A DNA stretch of 64,000 nt from Liolophura sinensis. Lineage: Eukaryota; Mollusca; Polyplacophora; Chitonida; Chitonidae. Shown piece by piece: positions 47,801 to 60,479 of this stretch (its first letter is position 1; each line of letters starts with the position of its first letter). Below the pieces are notes generated by a model. That model was given only the letters and a program-made list of their open reading frames with translations, was not told the origin of the DNA and searched no databases. A program made the position numbers and the translations under genes. The DNA is taken from contig NC_088300.1 of assembly GCF_032854445.1 (NCBI RefSeq), positions 58,316,984-58,380,983 on the forward strand, read 5' to 3'.

Positions 47801-50800
47801 AGCCAGCAAATAAAGTACGATCTGCAATATCACTGCATTCAAGTCAGTGGTAAAACTGACACCATAATACAAATGAAGTCAATATATTCCTATAAGTCTT
47901 ATCATACCGGTATGAATAAACACTTACAGGCCTGCCTTGAGAAAAAAAAACACCCACACACTGTTATTTTGACAAAATACTTTCATTCTGAACAATACTT
48001 TAAACCGTTGTGTAGCTGCATACAGTTCCATCATACAGGGTACAGTAGCAGAATACCGACCTGTTATAGTACTGTTCCTCAGCTAGTCCTTCCTGTCTAT
48101 AATCAGTGTCCCCAGGCAGAACAAAGTGCTCTGCTAACCCATCACCAGTCACATAGTAAACCTCCCCACCACCAGCAGTGAGCATGTTAGCCTAGCAATA
48201 GTAAAACTCAGCCTAATGAGAGATAGCCACACAGAGAAGAGGCCTGATACACACAAAAAAAACTGCATGAGTGAAATGTACACAAACATATAGATAAAAT
48301 CAATTTGATTTTAAATGACACCTATTTTTTTCTGGATCAGGCCTACTACTCAAGAAAGACAAAGTTTCAGAACTAATTTGAAGAGCATGACCCCAGTCAC
48401 ATGGCATTCAATTTAGTTGATAGCAAATATATTTTCAAGCATTAAATAGCTTCTCAATAGCTTTCAAAATAAAGTGGACAAAATACATCAGATTTGATTG
48501 TGCGCAATGTGAGCTTGCCAAGACTTGGAGTTATAATATATCCTGTTAAACTATATTGCAGCCAAAGAGAGAAATGCAAAGAATGGGAGTGATAGCCTTT
48601 AAACATCACCCTGGCTTCAGCGCACAGAATATATTTGAAAGGAATTTCAATCACAGACCTTTACAAAGCCCAAAGAGTAAGGAGTTTTCAATGGTATTCC
48701 ATGGCATAGTATTAATAACCATTCAAGAAGAGCATTAAAACCTTCAGGAATAAAATTTTATAAAAATGCAGCAATAAAATCCATAGCTGCAAACACCTCA
48801 GGAGCAAATTACAGTATAAAAGAAAGATGCTGATTCTATAAAATTCTGGACTTACATGGCAACCAAACATCATCTATAATCAAACAAAAGCTTCAAAATA
48901 ACAAACAAGCCAACACAAGACAACAGATTGCTCATGTCAGCTCAGTGCAGATACAGTCTTATTAATACCTATTTAACTTGTCTTCGTATGAATGTTTGCT
49001 CAAAAGAAGATCCAAAAAATCGAGGAAACATCCGACATAAACTGAACTGAAGTATCAGAAATCAAGTTTTTCAAAACAACTCTGCAGACAAATGCAATGT
49101 GCAGCAAACACCATACAACATATACCGTAACATAAGGAATGTGCACAAGGAACAACAACAACGGACATACATGTCTATATTTGAGAGACACCCTGAGTTA
49201 GTAAGACAGCAATATGCCTGGGTTAGTTACCTATCAAAGCGTGCAGCCCATGTCCTCTGGCTGTTAAGCATAGTAGACTGGTGGTAATCCAGCACAAATT
49301 GTAAGTGGTTGATTTCCTGTAACACAGTATTGTATGCAATATGATAATCTGCCTTCCCAGTGCCCCCAGGCAGTATAGTTTCTCATGACATTATTGGTCT
49401 CTGTTGCGATGGCAATACACTTCACTGAAAACAATTACATGGACATACACCTAATTGCAGACTTGTATAAAACTAAAGAAACAACTGCCTGCTGATGTAT
49501 ATCGAGTGTGTCTTGATCAGAAAGTCTTCCTTAGCAAAATGCTCCTGATGTGGCGTTATAAAACTTTTGAGCGATGATTTTCATTCTGGTGCCTAGAACC
49601 CACTGATGGTTTGTCAATTCTTCACCTTTGTTCTTGAAAGAACTTCCAAATTAGCCGATATCAAACATTTTAGTGTCTACCATAGCTTTAGGGTAATTAT
49701 TAACTGTGTGCTTAAATTCATGAAAGGCTGATCACAACAAGAAGTTTGTCCTCCCTTTTTGAACAAATGGATTTGAGACAAAAACTTAGTTAATACTACA
49801 GTTGTAAGATATCAGTCATTCTCTTGGAAGCTTGATGCTCTTGTTATGGATGTATGTGTACAAAAGTGTCCAACTGATATACGTTAAAAATGTTATACTC
49901 TAAGCGATACCCACATTTTCACATACAAGACTTACATTGTACATGTACACAGAACATCTACATGCTCAAAGGACAATGTAGCATTTCCTCAGGCAGCAGA
50001 AGAAAATTGGTAAAGCAACATGCCTGTGTCCTGCATAAAGTCAACAAATATGTAACCTGGAAATCTAATGTCAACAGCTGAATTGGACACACTAGATATC
50101 CATCTGAAAAATTTTCTACACGGGATCTGCCTGATCAAACTATGTGTTCAGCACACATATATCAACTGCAAGAGAAATCCATGTAGAGTGTAGTACAGAA
50201 ACCCCTGAGAAAGTCTCAAAACAGCTTGACTTTCTAATATACATGTAATACAAGAAAAAGTTCAATTCATTATTTCCAAAGAAAATACAATAGGAAATGA
50301 ACCTAATGTTTAGCTCTCAGATATAAAAGTATCCATAAAATTTGGCACTCTCAAATGCCCAGATGAATATGTTAAATTAATTACAACAAAAATTTTACAT
50401 TTAAACTTTTATTTCAGGTTGGATGTGGTAAATGTACAGGACAAGTGAAATGCTGAAGGCACATAGCTGACTAGGGTTAACCTTCATATAATCTGTCTAC
50501 ATGTAAACTACATGTACATGTTACTTGTTCATATCAATTCATAGCAGTGTGTAAAATTGTTAACTGATCAAAAGCAATATGCATATTACATGCCCAAAAG
50601 CAAAATAATTAACTATGAAAAGCAAAGATAGGTCAATCCATGTTAGTACAAGTAGAAACCATAAGCTATAGTAATGTAATGTCAACTAGCATAACAAGCA
50701 TACAAAGAGCCACTACAATAGTATATCAACATGCGTATGTTTAAATGTTGTATGCTCTACGCATCAGAGCCTATCAAGTGACCCAAACCCACAGATTAGG

Positions 50801-53800
50801 TCTATGAAAACAATGGTTCACTGGTTAAATTTACATGTACATGTTTGTGATATGTGCTCCTTGAAAGCTTCTCTGCTATTTGGATAAAACTTCAATAGCT
50901 TCAGCAGATGTTGTATTTTGCGTGTGATATTGATACTGATGGTTTGAGTATACTCATCATGATCAGCTGTGATGTCTAAGAACTGAATGATACATGTTTC
51001 ATACTAAAACGGCTTCATATGACCATGGTGGATACATGATTTCTCTTTTCTGCCCAATACATACACTGTATTTTGGCCTTAATCAGATGAATTACAAGTT
51101 TCACCAATTAGTACAATATGCATGGCATTCTGTGTTACAGTTTTCACAGGATGAGTGATCATATTGTGGTGGCTCTGTTATATCCTCAAAATCTACACTA
51201 TAAGATAAACCATTCCCAAACTTTAAAACAAAAAATGATATCTTAATTACCTTCTCTGCATCCTGGAAAAAAAGTAATAAATGTACAGAGCTCAAGAAGA
51301 AAATAACTGATTTAGAGGTATATTTATAAAAATTAAACAATTCAAAGCATATCACATATAATGGCACCAAAACAAAAAGTCATAGTATATAATTACACTA
51401 AAGCACCATTGAATATGGCAAACACAGGACACCAGTAACCAAAACAATACAAGCTCCACCATCATGGCAAATGAAAGCCAATCGTCAATCTAATGAAACC
51501 ACTTGCACATCTCCTTTAATTCTTCAACCGAGATTTAACCTATTGAGGTTATCTCCCTTTAGTCTATATCCCACCTACCCTTTCCAGTTGATGGCTGTAC
51601 TCTGATGTCTGTTTCTCATGTTCTTCTGTCTTTTGTTCTGCTTGTTCAGCCTGCACAAGAGTAATGTCACACAGGGTTTGAAAGTATTGGGCATGTCATA
51701 TTTAATCCTTGCAGTTTTCCTACCTGTAGATGTTGCTATAGCAAAACTATTACCTGAAGTTCACTTGCCTTAACTTTGGGTCTTTATCTATTTATTTGAT
51801 TGGTGCTAGTACTCAAGAATATTTCACTTATACAACAGTGGCCAGTATTATGATGGGAGGAAACCAGGCAGAGCCCGGGGAAACCCACAACCATCTGCAG
51901 GTTGCTGGCAGACCTTGCCATGCACAGCCAAAGAGGAAGCCAGCGTGAGCTGGACCTGAACTCACAGCGAACGCTTTGGTGAGAGGCTTCTGGGTCATTA
52001 CGCTAACCAACTGAGCCATCTTTATTACTGTATAAGAACATGTGACATGAGACTACCCATTAATGTTATCCTGACATCTTCACACTCAGTTCTAGGATCT
52101 AGAAACAAGTGCAATACATGATGGTTACACAGTGGACAGTGTTTTGACTTGATCAGAAAACAAAGCATGTAAAATATATTTTTAGCGTTATATATGAATA
52201 CATATTTAACGATTTCTTCACCATAACATTTTTTACACCAAAAACTGCCCCATTCTCAGAACTACCCACCCCCACTCTCCCTCAACACCACACACACTTG
52301 CACCAAATAAAAAACAACAATTTCCTCTAACTAAATTCTAACTTCACCCTAAAACCAAGAGTTAACATGTACATGTATGTAGTTTTAGTTTATGCTCTAA
52401 GCAGGAATTGCATTAAATGGGCTTGGGAATTTTTGTGTTCAGTTGGATTCCTGGTTCATCAGACCGATGTAAAACTGAAATGGTGAACTATTTGATCAAT
52501 TACAGAATGTGTTATCATAGCAGAATGTCAACCAATGAACTATAAATAAGACCGACAACCGGACACTTTGGTCCTGATCCATGTGAATGAAGGCCAAAAA
52601 CAAATCATTCCATGAACAGTAACCGAAAATATGACTTACATGTATTTGCCCAGCAGTGAACTCATAATGAACGTTGTTTACTGCCACCAATCTGTTTTCC
52701 TCACTATTAGGAATAATCAAGCCCACATCACAAGCATTACTACGAAAATTAAGAATATTAATTGTACACTGTATTTACAAAGCTAGAACAGATGGAAAAG
52801 TGACCCATGATTGAAACTAATCAAAAACTGAGACACACAAACGAACGACGCACCAATGTATGAATGGAACGAAACCAACCAGACCACAATAACTGCTATA
52901 AGGTAGCAACGAAAGTAATTCCCCAAGTATGAAATACACCAGCATGGGAACAGCTATACAGACTTTTGTCAGCAGTACCTGTTGTTTGAGGATGTCAATA
53001 GCTCTGTACTTGGCATCCAATCTCCTTTGACAGTTCTCCAGCTCCAGTTGCAACTCTTCCACCTCCTGTCAACAACAGTGTCAACATCTTATGGTCATAC
53101 TGACAGTCATCATTTTAGTCACAAACATACATGCCTATATAAAACTGATCCTGTCATAAAATCTACTACATACCCAAAACCATATGGTTATTATTTGAAA
53201 TCAATGACCATTAATCAATATCATTTCAAAAGAGAGCAAAATCACCAAGCAACATTACGCAATAGTTAAAGTCACAAAGAAAATTTGATGTAGCTTGTAC
53301 TCATATTATCACTGCCAAAATACAATTTATTAAAACAGATATACATTTATCTGCCACATAAATATATTTATACAATATAAATATAGTTATTCGAAGTCCA
53401 AAGATTAAGATGTAGGCAAACTTTACATAAGTACGTAATCAAATTACAGAATAAATGGTAACACCAAAATACGAAACAAATTTTATACCAGCCAGCTTTT
53501 AAATAACAGTATTCTTAATAATATGCATCAATTTTTCTCCAAAAAAGTTCCATATACATGTATATGAAGGTTATTCTAACAAGCATTCTGGAAGTACATG
53601 TATTCCAGAAGCAATATATATCTCTCCCAGAATTAGTCATCACAATAATATTAGCTATAATGGCAAAGTTCAAAACAAAAACTGTTACAATTGTGTTTCA
53701 AATGAATGAAATTTCAATACAGAATCACCAACTGTTACAGTAGTGAAGACAGCCCCATGATTTGATGAATGATTGACAGACCAGGTTATATGGATGAAAA

Positions 53801-55267
53801 CTACATGTGTACATCATGTAATTTGCCCTACATGGATTTGCAGTAGAACATACCATGTCAAACTGTTTCTTCTCACAAAACATGTCAAAGACATGTAAAC
53901 AATGGATAGAATCCTTTACTCTTCCTTACACACATATATATCCAATGTCCATATCTGAAGAATAATCTGACAATTCAGTTCATTTTATGCTTATCCCTCA
54001 GGGAAAACTGCAAATTGAAAATGTTCCTGCATGTGTACATGTAGCTACAACAATACACATATTTACATTCCAGCTGGTGCCAGAGCTTCATCACAATACT
54101 GATATTACTGAAACAGGATAAATGATGAAGGTACTTCTTGAAGCACAATAGAGGGTTTCAACTGTCTGTATTAATGCACCCTCATATATTTTTACCTGGT
54201 TGGCTTGGAGCAATTTCCTTTCAATCTCATCTGCCTTTAGACTGCTGGGTTGCTTTTCATTAGGGTCTGAAAGATAAAAATATACAGTTACACTTCACAT
54301 ACAACATAATATCATGACAACTTCTAGGTGTATATGGGGTGCATTGAACTTATTTTAATTGCAAGTTATGTCTTCTCTGCACCTGAAAAAATCAAATCAG
54401 AAAGGAAATTGCTGACTGCTGTGTATGTAATTGGTGTTGCAACATTACAGTTACTATTAAATAAGCAAATTTCCTCAGACGGCTCCACGGATGAATGCGA
54501 ATTAGCATGCAATCCTGACATCAAAATTTGTTTTTTTTCATATATTTATGGCTAAGGTAAAAAAAAAAAGATCTGATTTTTCACTTCACCCTCTGTTTAT
54601 TCATTACATTCAGTATTTCATGTGTCACTCATACATGATACGACGTACAGCTGTCAAATTTATCTGTGGAGGAAACTGGCAGGACAACCACCACCCTTAC
54701 ATGATTGCATGAATATACATGTACATACATATCTACATCTATATAAACTATAAAAGCTCCAAAACCTGATGTTAAGGAATCCGACTCTGCTGTATCATTC
54801 ACTGGAACTTTTCGGTGAAATAAATGCCCTAAGTCTTGTTCAAAAAGAAGTTTCTGTTGGCGTATTGATGTCCCATAGGGGATATCTGCATAGGATGGAA
54901 AAGCCTCTTCTCTGCTGTCGAATTCCCCTTCCAACTGTTCCTGATCGTCACTTGATTTTCTGCTGGATCGACTTGATGAACGAGAAAACAGTCGGCTTAA
55001 TTTTCCCTTCTTTTCCTTTTCTGAAGAGTTTCTCCTTTGAGTTTGATACTGTGTGCTACCTGACTGACAGTCTGTGTGGTTCAGGTTGTGGTCAGATTTT
55101 GGCGGGTCAGTGTGGCCCGAGGGTAAGGAGAACAAGGGTAACTTAGCAGGAGAGCCAGCGAACCCCCCAGGTCTCAATCCCGAACCCAAGCCCAGATCAC
55201 CACTGTCAAAATCGTCCTCAACTTTCACACAGTTACACCTGTCAACAAAACCTTCCCCGTTGTACAT
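44803..55267 (-). CDS. CCDC125: CCDC125 homologue (coiled-coil domain protein 125)
   Basis: Twelve exons join in frame on the minus strand: 55267-54766, 54266-54196, 53065-52979, 51650-51579, 51262-51251, 49316-49231, 47370-47288, 46872-46754, 46268-46161, 45920-45725, 45429-45308, 44919-44803 (1575 nt, 524 aa; human CCDC125 is about 510). The N-terminal DLGLGSGLRPGG (about residues 24-36), the coiled coil from about residue 192 (EVEELQLELENCQRRL), the block EINHLQ...RFDR, the cysteine-rich segment LAVLGACVCRGRRPEPCGCA (from residue 345) and AYRIAFEEQ occur in the CCDC125 order. Human CCDC125 has been linked to cell motility; its biochemical role is unclear. ATG 55267-55265 is the first Met after an in-frame stop. 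Exon 1 uses a weak donor (GTTTTG). The gene shares a short upstream region with MRPL43. A possible AATAAA is at 44463-44458. Confidence 0.9.
47135..47265 (-). mobile_element. SINE fragment (family 1), intron 7 of CCDC125
   Basis: On the minus strand, GAGAGTTTAAGTCCAGCTCA and TGCTAGCTTCCTCTCTGG match the B-box region and the adjoining body of the other copies. The 3' body and tail are missing or very diverged. It ends about 20 bp before the donor side of the exon at 47288-47370. Confidence 0.65.
51784..52022 (-). mobile_element. SINE copy (family 1), full length, intron 3 of CCDC125
   Basis: This is the best copy in the window. On the minus strand it begins AGATGGCTCAGTTGGTTAGC (tRNA-like with A box). 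It then has the B-box-like GTGAGTTCAGGTCCAGCTC, the body (GTTGTGGGTTTCCCCGGGCT), TTGTATAAGTGAAATATTCT, TGAGTACTAGCACCAATC and an AAATAAATA tail. The head marks it as tRNA-derived and RNA polymerase III-type. Confidence 0.88.
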
Positions 55268-55669
55268 TTTGTCTGCCCGCCGTTTTCCTTCCCTCACAGA
55301 GCCTTGGTGTCATCTGATCTGGGTACTACGGGATGGAGACACAGAAAAACAGCAGATTAAGTAGACGCCAGATGAATGTTTCTGATCCCCGAGAATTTGA
55401 CAACTTTGCCAAGTGTCTCCGGAAGTGCCGCATAGCAACATCGTGGTACCGCACATCCGCGGAAAGTAAATCCAGCGTGATTCATTTCCTTAATATAGAG
55501 AATCTTGTCATTTTCAGAACATTGTTGAAAATGGGAATAATGTTGTATGGTGATCTGTTGTCAATGAAGGTACACAAGGGTGCTCTTTAATACGGTGTGA
55601 CAGTTTCTTACACAAAGGTCAAGCTGAAAAAGTTCTGCGAGTCCGAACGCATGTCGATTAGCAGACAAC
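55268..55669. promoter_or_regulatory. Bidirectional promoter region, CCDC125 / MRPL43
   Basis: The two start codons point away from each other and are 402 bp apart, so both 5' UTRs and core promoters must share this interval. No TATA box stands out at a sensible place, as is usual for bidirectional housekeeping promoters. A 5'-to-3' frame at 55333-55590 has no recognisable product. Confidence 0.65.
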
Positions 55670-58291
55670 ATGTCTTCTCGTATGACCCCGAGCGGATTTG
55701 TGAAAAATGTGGCGCAAAACGGCGTTGGCAGATATGTCTGTCAGTTGCAGAGACTTACGTTTAGGTTTTGTAAGTCACACGGTGGCAGCAGGGGCGTTAG
55801 GTAATCTTTTTCACGTTGTGATTTTGGTGACCAGCTTCGTTATTGGTCGTTGTTGTTGTTGTGTGTTGATATGTCATTGAGAGCGCAGTTCTCGACATCC
55901 ATAATGTCACTGCATACATTCTTGCATCGTGCGCACAGTCTTTGTTGAGTGAGATAACTCTAAGTGTAAAGATGAATGAATTTTTAGGAAGATGGACTAG
56001 TCCACTGTAAACAGTTATGGTTTTGTGCATCGCAAATACAAGTCAGAGTCGGAGTACATAGGCCTACACAGACGGACCACTAGGTTCAGAAGTATGTGGA
56101 TAAGCCATGGCCAAGCCATAAATCATGGCTGCTCAACTTTTTTACAACTTGCCCATTTACAACTTGATATAAGTGTCCGTGAACACATTGCAGAACAGAT
56201 AACATAATGTATGAACCTCTAGCCGGTCGCCGCCATTGTAGTTGCAGAGTAGAGCAACTTTTAAATCGAGCAACATGAAGTGTAAACAGAGTTAGGGAGA
56301 GAAACTGGTTCTATTGTGGACATTGGGTGTAGTGTCTGAAAATGTTTTGTATGAATTTGTGTGGTTGTCATGGATTGTTTTTAGTGCAGCTAGACATGGG
56401 ACAGGTTAGTTGATTACACTATGTGGACAACTTGGTTAAAATTGATTTACGCTGGAGAAGTTTTAATGTGTGTGTGAAGATGTGGTAAATGTTCCTTATC
56501 GTCAATCCAACACATTAAAAGCAGTTTCTGAGCTACATTCCACAACTACTGCCATCATATAAGTGAAAAATTAATGAGTGTGGCATTAAACAGCAACCTG
56601 ACAAATGAATCAAACAAATAAAACTGAAAGGAATTTACAGTCCTCTCAGTCAACAGTAGAGGGAGGGAAATTCACCCTGGGCTTCCTTTCGGCTTGATGT
56701 GGAAAACCTGATGAGCAGAGGTGGATGATGGTCAAGCTGATATTTTATACCTTTCAGATTGTTAATGCCTCCTAGTTTTATTTCTGTCATCGTGGAAAGT
56801 CTATTGATGAAATAGTAAGTGGAATATAACATAAAAAATAACAGTTTTCTAACATCAGATTAAACTGTCATGTCTTCCACTGTTTGCAGAGATTTCTTGG
56901 AGAATCGACTACTAGACTTCACTCGTGCCAACCCTGGTGTTGTGGTGTATGTAAAGCCCAGGCGACATCGCCCAGCCAAATTAACAGCTGAATACTGTGA
57001 GTGTGACATCCGTGTAGAATGACGAGAAAATGACTTGTATTTTGGATACTTGGCCATCTGCTTAAATTGTTCAAGTAGTAAACTGGGTGAAAGAATATAG
57101 CTTTTTTATTTACATTGATTTATACTCAACAAAAATATAAATTCAGGAAGCAATTTCATATTGTTTTCTCTCAGTATTAAATGACGTGAACTCAATATTT
57201 AGGGTAAGAGTTCATTATGAGTTGTGGCCTCAGTATCCAGTTGTGGGTAATTACAGCTGACGCTCTTCATGATGTTAACAGTGGACACACTCATTACTGA
57301 GTGTTGTGAACTGTGATTACCAACTACTCTGTATTCATGGTGCATTAGCTCCTGGGTTATTGCCCTATAATGTGAAAATTTGGTGGAAATTGAAGCCATA
57401 ATTGATAATGAATACTTACCCTGATTGTTGAGTTAACACGTTATTTAATACTGAGAGAAAACAATATAAAATTGCTTTGTGCATTTATATTTTTGTTAAA
57501 TATGTAATTGAACAGAAGTATGTCGAGTGAAATAGAACTTTGATGGTAAAATATAACAGTTAATGAATTAAAGGAGGAGCCGAAGACCATAGAACTGTAG
57601 GTGAACTGATATAATTATGCATTTAATGTTTTAAATGTCAACAATAATTAAACCACATCAGTAAAAGGATGTATTGTTATGGACTGTTACGCACTGGCAA
57701 CCAGCTTGGCTATGCCATTCTAAGTTCTGTTAGGAAGTGCAACAAATCCTGCTATTATGCTGTTTTCTGTGTGCTTGCCATTCCTGTTGCTGCTATGTCT
57801 ATGGTCTGCTGCCCAAGTAGCTAAAGCTAGTTTAGAACGTGTAAGGTCATTGGTAAGGGCCTGATCAGATACCAGCTAACTTATGCACATCAGTCACTGT
57901 GCTCTTCCTAATGTGGTATTTATCTGTTTCAGTGAATGGTAATGCGCACACCATACATGCACAGATGCTGAGTGAAGAGGAATTGTGTAAATGGGTAGAT
58001 TACCTACACAGTCGATCAGGTGTGCCGCTTGTTAGACTGAGGAAAATGTGGCACACGGACAATCCCAGCATCCAAGGGGTGTGGCACCCATTTTTGAACA
58101 AGGACACAGCGTTAAATGTGACATCTTTGCCTGACCCTGAACTGTCACAATTTCATAGTAAGAAACAATCCGCAACTGAGAAACTGCTAGAGATGGCTCG
58201 GCAGTTAAAGTTATATGATCAGAAAACACCCCCACTGTCAGGTGATGAACAAACACATGCGGAACATTCCCAACAGGACAGCAGACAATAA
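55670..58291 (+). CDS. MRPL43: Mitochondrial large ribosomal subunit protein L43
   Basis: Three exons join in frame: 55670-55800, 56890-56996, 57933-58291 (597 nt, 198 aa). The product has the L51/S25/CI-B8 thioredoxin-like fold of MRPL43. The N-terminus reads [20 protein letters not shown], then [20 protein letters not shown], the strand [20 protein letters not shown], and the family hallmark [14 protein letters not shown] at residues 120-133. It is a component of the mitochondrial 39S subunit. The C-terminal extension of about 60 residues after the hallmark is polar and longer than in the short human isoform. Splice phases match at both junctions (AG/A, T/TG). A likely polyadenylation signal AATAAA lies at 58442-58447. 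The gene is head to head with CCDC125. Confidence 0.93.
57124..57500. mobile_element. Foldback / MITE-like element in intron 2 of MRPL43
   Basis: Arms of roughly 130 bp at about 57124-57255 and 57365-57500 are inverted copies of each other. For example, CATATTGTTTTCTCTCAGTA on the left matches the complement of TACTGAGAGAAAACAATATA on the right, and CAACAAAAATATAAAT matches ATTTATATTTTTGTT. About 110 bp separate the arms and no transposase is encoded. A target-site duplication could not be fixed by eye. Confidence 0.75.
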
Positions 58292-58565
58292 CCTGTACAG
58301 AGTGTGGTGGTGAACATTGATGTGCGAATCCAGAGAAAGAACATTTAAGAGTGCTTGGTGCAAGTGACATTTGTGACATTAGATATTTACTTGTGCCATT
58401 AGACTTGTTTTAACAGATTTATTAAAGAAAATAGTCATGTCAATAAATATTGACTGAAATATCTTTTTGCACATTTCATATCGTTTTGTGAAATATGTTT
58501 AGTAAATGTAGATGTTTAGAGAAGAAAACTACATGCACCTGCAGGCCGCTTACATGTACACGTAT

Positions 58566-58632
58566 CTTAGACTCGCTGTCATATAAGGGAAATATTCTTG
58601 AATGTGGCGTAAAACACCAGTCAAGCAAATAA
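58566..58632 (+). mobile_element. SINE tail fragment (family 1)
   Basis: It reads CGCTGTCATATAAGGGAAAT, ATTCTTGAATGTGGCGTAAA and ACACCAGTCAAGCAAATA, which is only the conserved 3' end. Confidence 0.75.
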
Positions 58633-58900
58633 CTAGCTTACATGACTTACTGGCCTTTAGTTACATACAGCTCACATCAGATAGACTCGGCTCTACTAGC
58701 TCACCTCCATGCTCCTTACAGCGCATGTAAGGAGCGGGGTCTCTAGCGGGGGGGGGGCGGTCTTTATCACTGCCACCAGAAGACACGTATGATTGTTTAG
58801 CTTAGCCTGATCACTTGATGTCCTTGCGCTGACCTATAATCAGCATTTGACAATAAAACTGTTTCAAGTGTCCATTATAATCATATTGTATATAATTCAG

Positions 58901-59118
58901 GTAAAAGAGAATGCATGTCTCAATTGTTCACAGAAACAAAGGTTGAGATGTAGTTTTCGTACTTCGGACATTAATTCCTGACTCCTCACCACGACCTCAT
59001 TCTCCTTGGTGGTGTTCAAGATTTCTCTACAGAATTTGCTCGCGGTGGCAGTAAAAGCGAGAGTAGAGATCCATACATACCAGCTAAACCAGAAACCAGT
59101 GTTAATATATATAAACAA
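58901..59118 (-). CDS. Unassigned ORF/exon, possible membrane protein fragment
   Basis: A minus-strand frame encodes 73 residues. It has a hydrophobic segment (WFSWYVWISTLAFTATASKF), then a polar helical part (REILNTTKENEVVVRSQELM) and CFCEQLRHAFSFT before a stop. A splice-acceptor-like TTTAG lies just before the CTGGTATG that opens the better part of the frame. The pattern of a membrane span followed by an amphipathic stretch could suit the end of a seven-helix receptor such as a gustatory-receptor-like protein, but no diagnostic motif is seen. No matching upstream exon was found on the minus strand up to 60.9 kb. It may be a gene relic or chance. Confidence 0.22.
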
Positions 59119-59514
59119 CCTTTTTATTTGAGAAGTTAATGAAAATCGTATGCTTGAGGTTTAAATGTTATTTCTATATGAGATCCCGAACATCCGGGCA
59201 TTTCACTGGTTACTATCAGTGGCTAGCAGGCGACGAGGTGAAAGGTAACATAGAAAGCTATAGGGAAATGAACAACATTATATATTGGATATTTACCCAA
59301 ATGACATGACAATTACTGCAAAACTCTGCTCCACGACCTCATACGTCAAAAGCAGGCTGTGCTCATGTTCACGCTGTGCGAATTGTTAGTATAATTAAGT
59401 CTGGTAGTAACCGGAAATGTCATTGTCTTGAACAACAGAACAATCCACGCAACGTGCAAATAGTCTGCTTTCGACGTTTTGTCATGTCGTATGGGCAATA
59501 GCCGCCGTACGTAA

Positions 59515-59647
59515 AAAAATCTGTCAGCAACCTGTGGATGACCGTGGGTTTGCCCTGGGCTCGCCTGGTTTACTCCCACAATAATGCTGACCACTGTCGT
59601 ATATGTGAATTATTCTTGAGTACGACGTAAAACGCCAATAAAATAAA
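59515..59647 (+). mobile_element. SINE copy (family 1), 5'-truncated
   Basis: GTCAGCAACCTGTGGATGAC, CGTGGGTTTGCCCTGGGCTC, CACTGTCGTATATGTGAATT, ATTCTTGAGTACGACGTAAA and ACGCCAATAAAATAAAT match the family. Confidence 0.85.
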
Positions 59648-59844
59648 TTTGGGCAATATTTTTGCCGCCTTGTTCTACGCGAGTAAAGGTTGTAGGGGTG
59701 TATGAAAGGACAAATGCGAGGATATCCGCGGTTTTGATACGATTCCTGGCAATCAGTTTATTACTTGCCACATGCAACTGGCCTCCCCATCTGTATTGTC
59801 TTTGTATTGGTTGCCCGGAGCCAGTAAGGTAATCTAATAATCTA

Positions 59845-60290
59845 ACCAAAACGGCAAGCCTTTGACTAACAGGGCAAAGTCAGACCAGTATTAGGCATAT
59901 ACGGTAAACTTACAGACAGTACAGAAAATCCCCATTTAGTATTTGACACCTGGCCAGTACGGCAACTTCTGGGGCGACTTTCACATAGATGTCGTTCTTG
60001 TACTGGACCGCTTTGTGAAACTGGGCGCTGGCTAATACGCTAAACATCCGATGGGTAATGAGTTTTCGTGTTTGCTAATGCGACACACCTCCACCCACTA
60101 CTGGCACCTTCTGCCAATGCGTGGAAAACTCTGTTTAACCTGGAAAGCAAATTAGTGACCAATGTGACAAACGTCCAGTCAGTACTGGGAACTTTTCGCC
60201 AGTAAAGCAAATCCCCAGCAAGCATTGAAACCTCTGCCAATACAGGAAACATCCGGTCAGTACATTTAACTTTTGCCCTACATGTATAAA
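59845..60290. repeat. Degenerate about 20-bp tandem array
   Basis: Variants of GCCAGTACGGGAAACTTTTC (for example GCCAGTACGGCAACTTCT, GCCAGTAAAGCAAATCCC, GCCAATACAGGAAACATCC, GGTCAGTACATTTAACTTTT) follow one another at 19-21 bp. Individual units are highly diverged, implying an old array. Confidence 0.65.
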
Positions 60291-60479
60291 GTATCGCGTC
60301 AAGCACGCTTGTTTAATTTGTATTTCCTAGCTTGTCTCAAAAGTTTGTCTGTGACGAAATACAGCCTGTCCTATTGTTATTTGATTAGTGATAGTTGAAT
60401 TCGACAACTCGTAAGCCAAATTGCACTGAGTGAATTAGGGATTAGAGAAAACTTAGAAGTCATATCATTGGTTGTATAT

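Noticed and set aside
48000-48185. Possible extra CCDC125 exon on the minus strand ending AACAG/GTCGGT
   Set aside because: Its phase does not fit the preceding exon (49231, phase 2) without an in-frame stop. Direct splicing of 49231 to 47370 gives a seamless match to the family (RFDR-ACQENSN).
54769-55146. 125-codon plus-strand frame
   Set aside because: It is antisense to CCDC125 exon 1, whose minus-strand product matches a known family.
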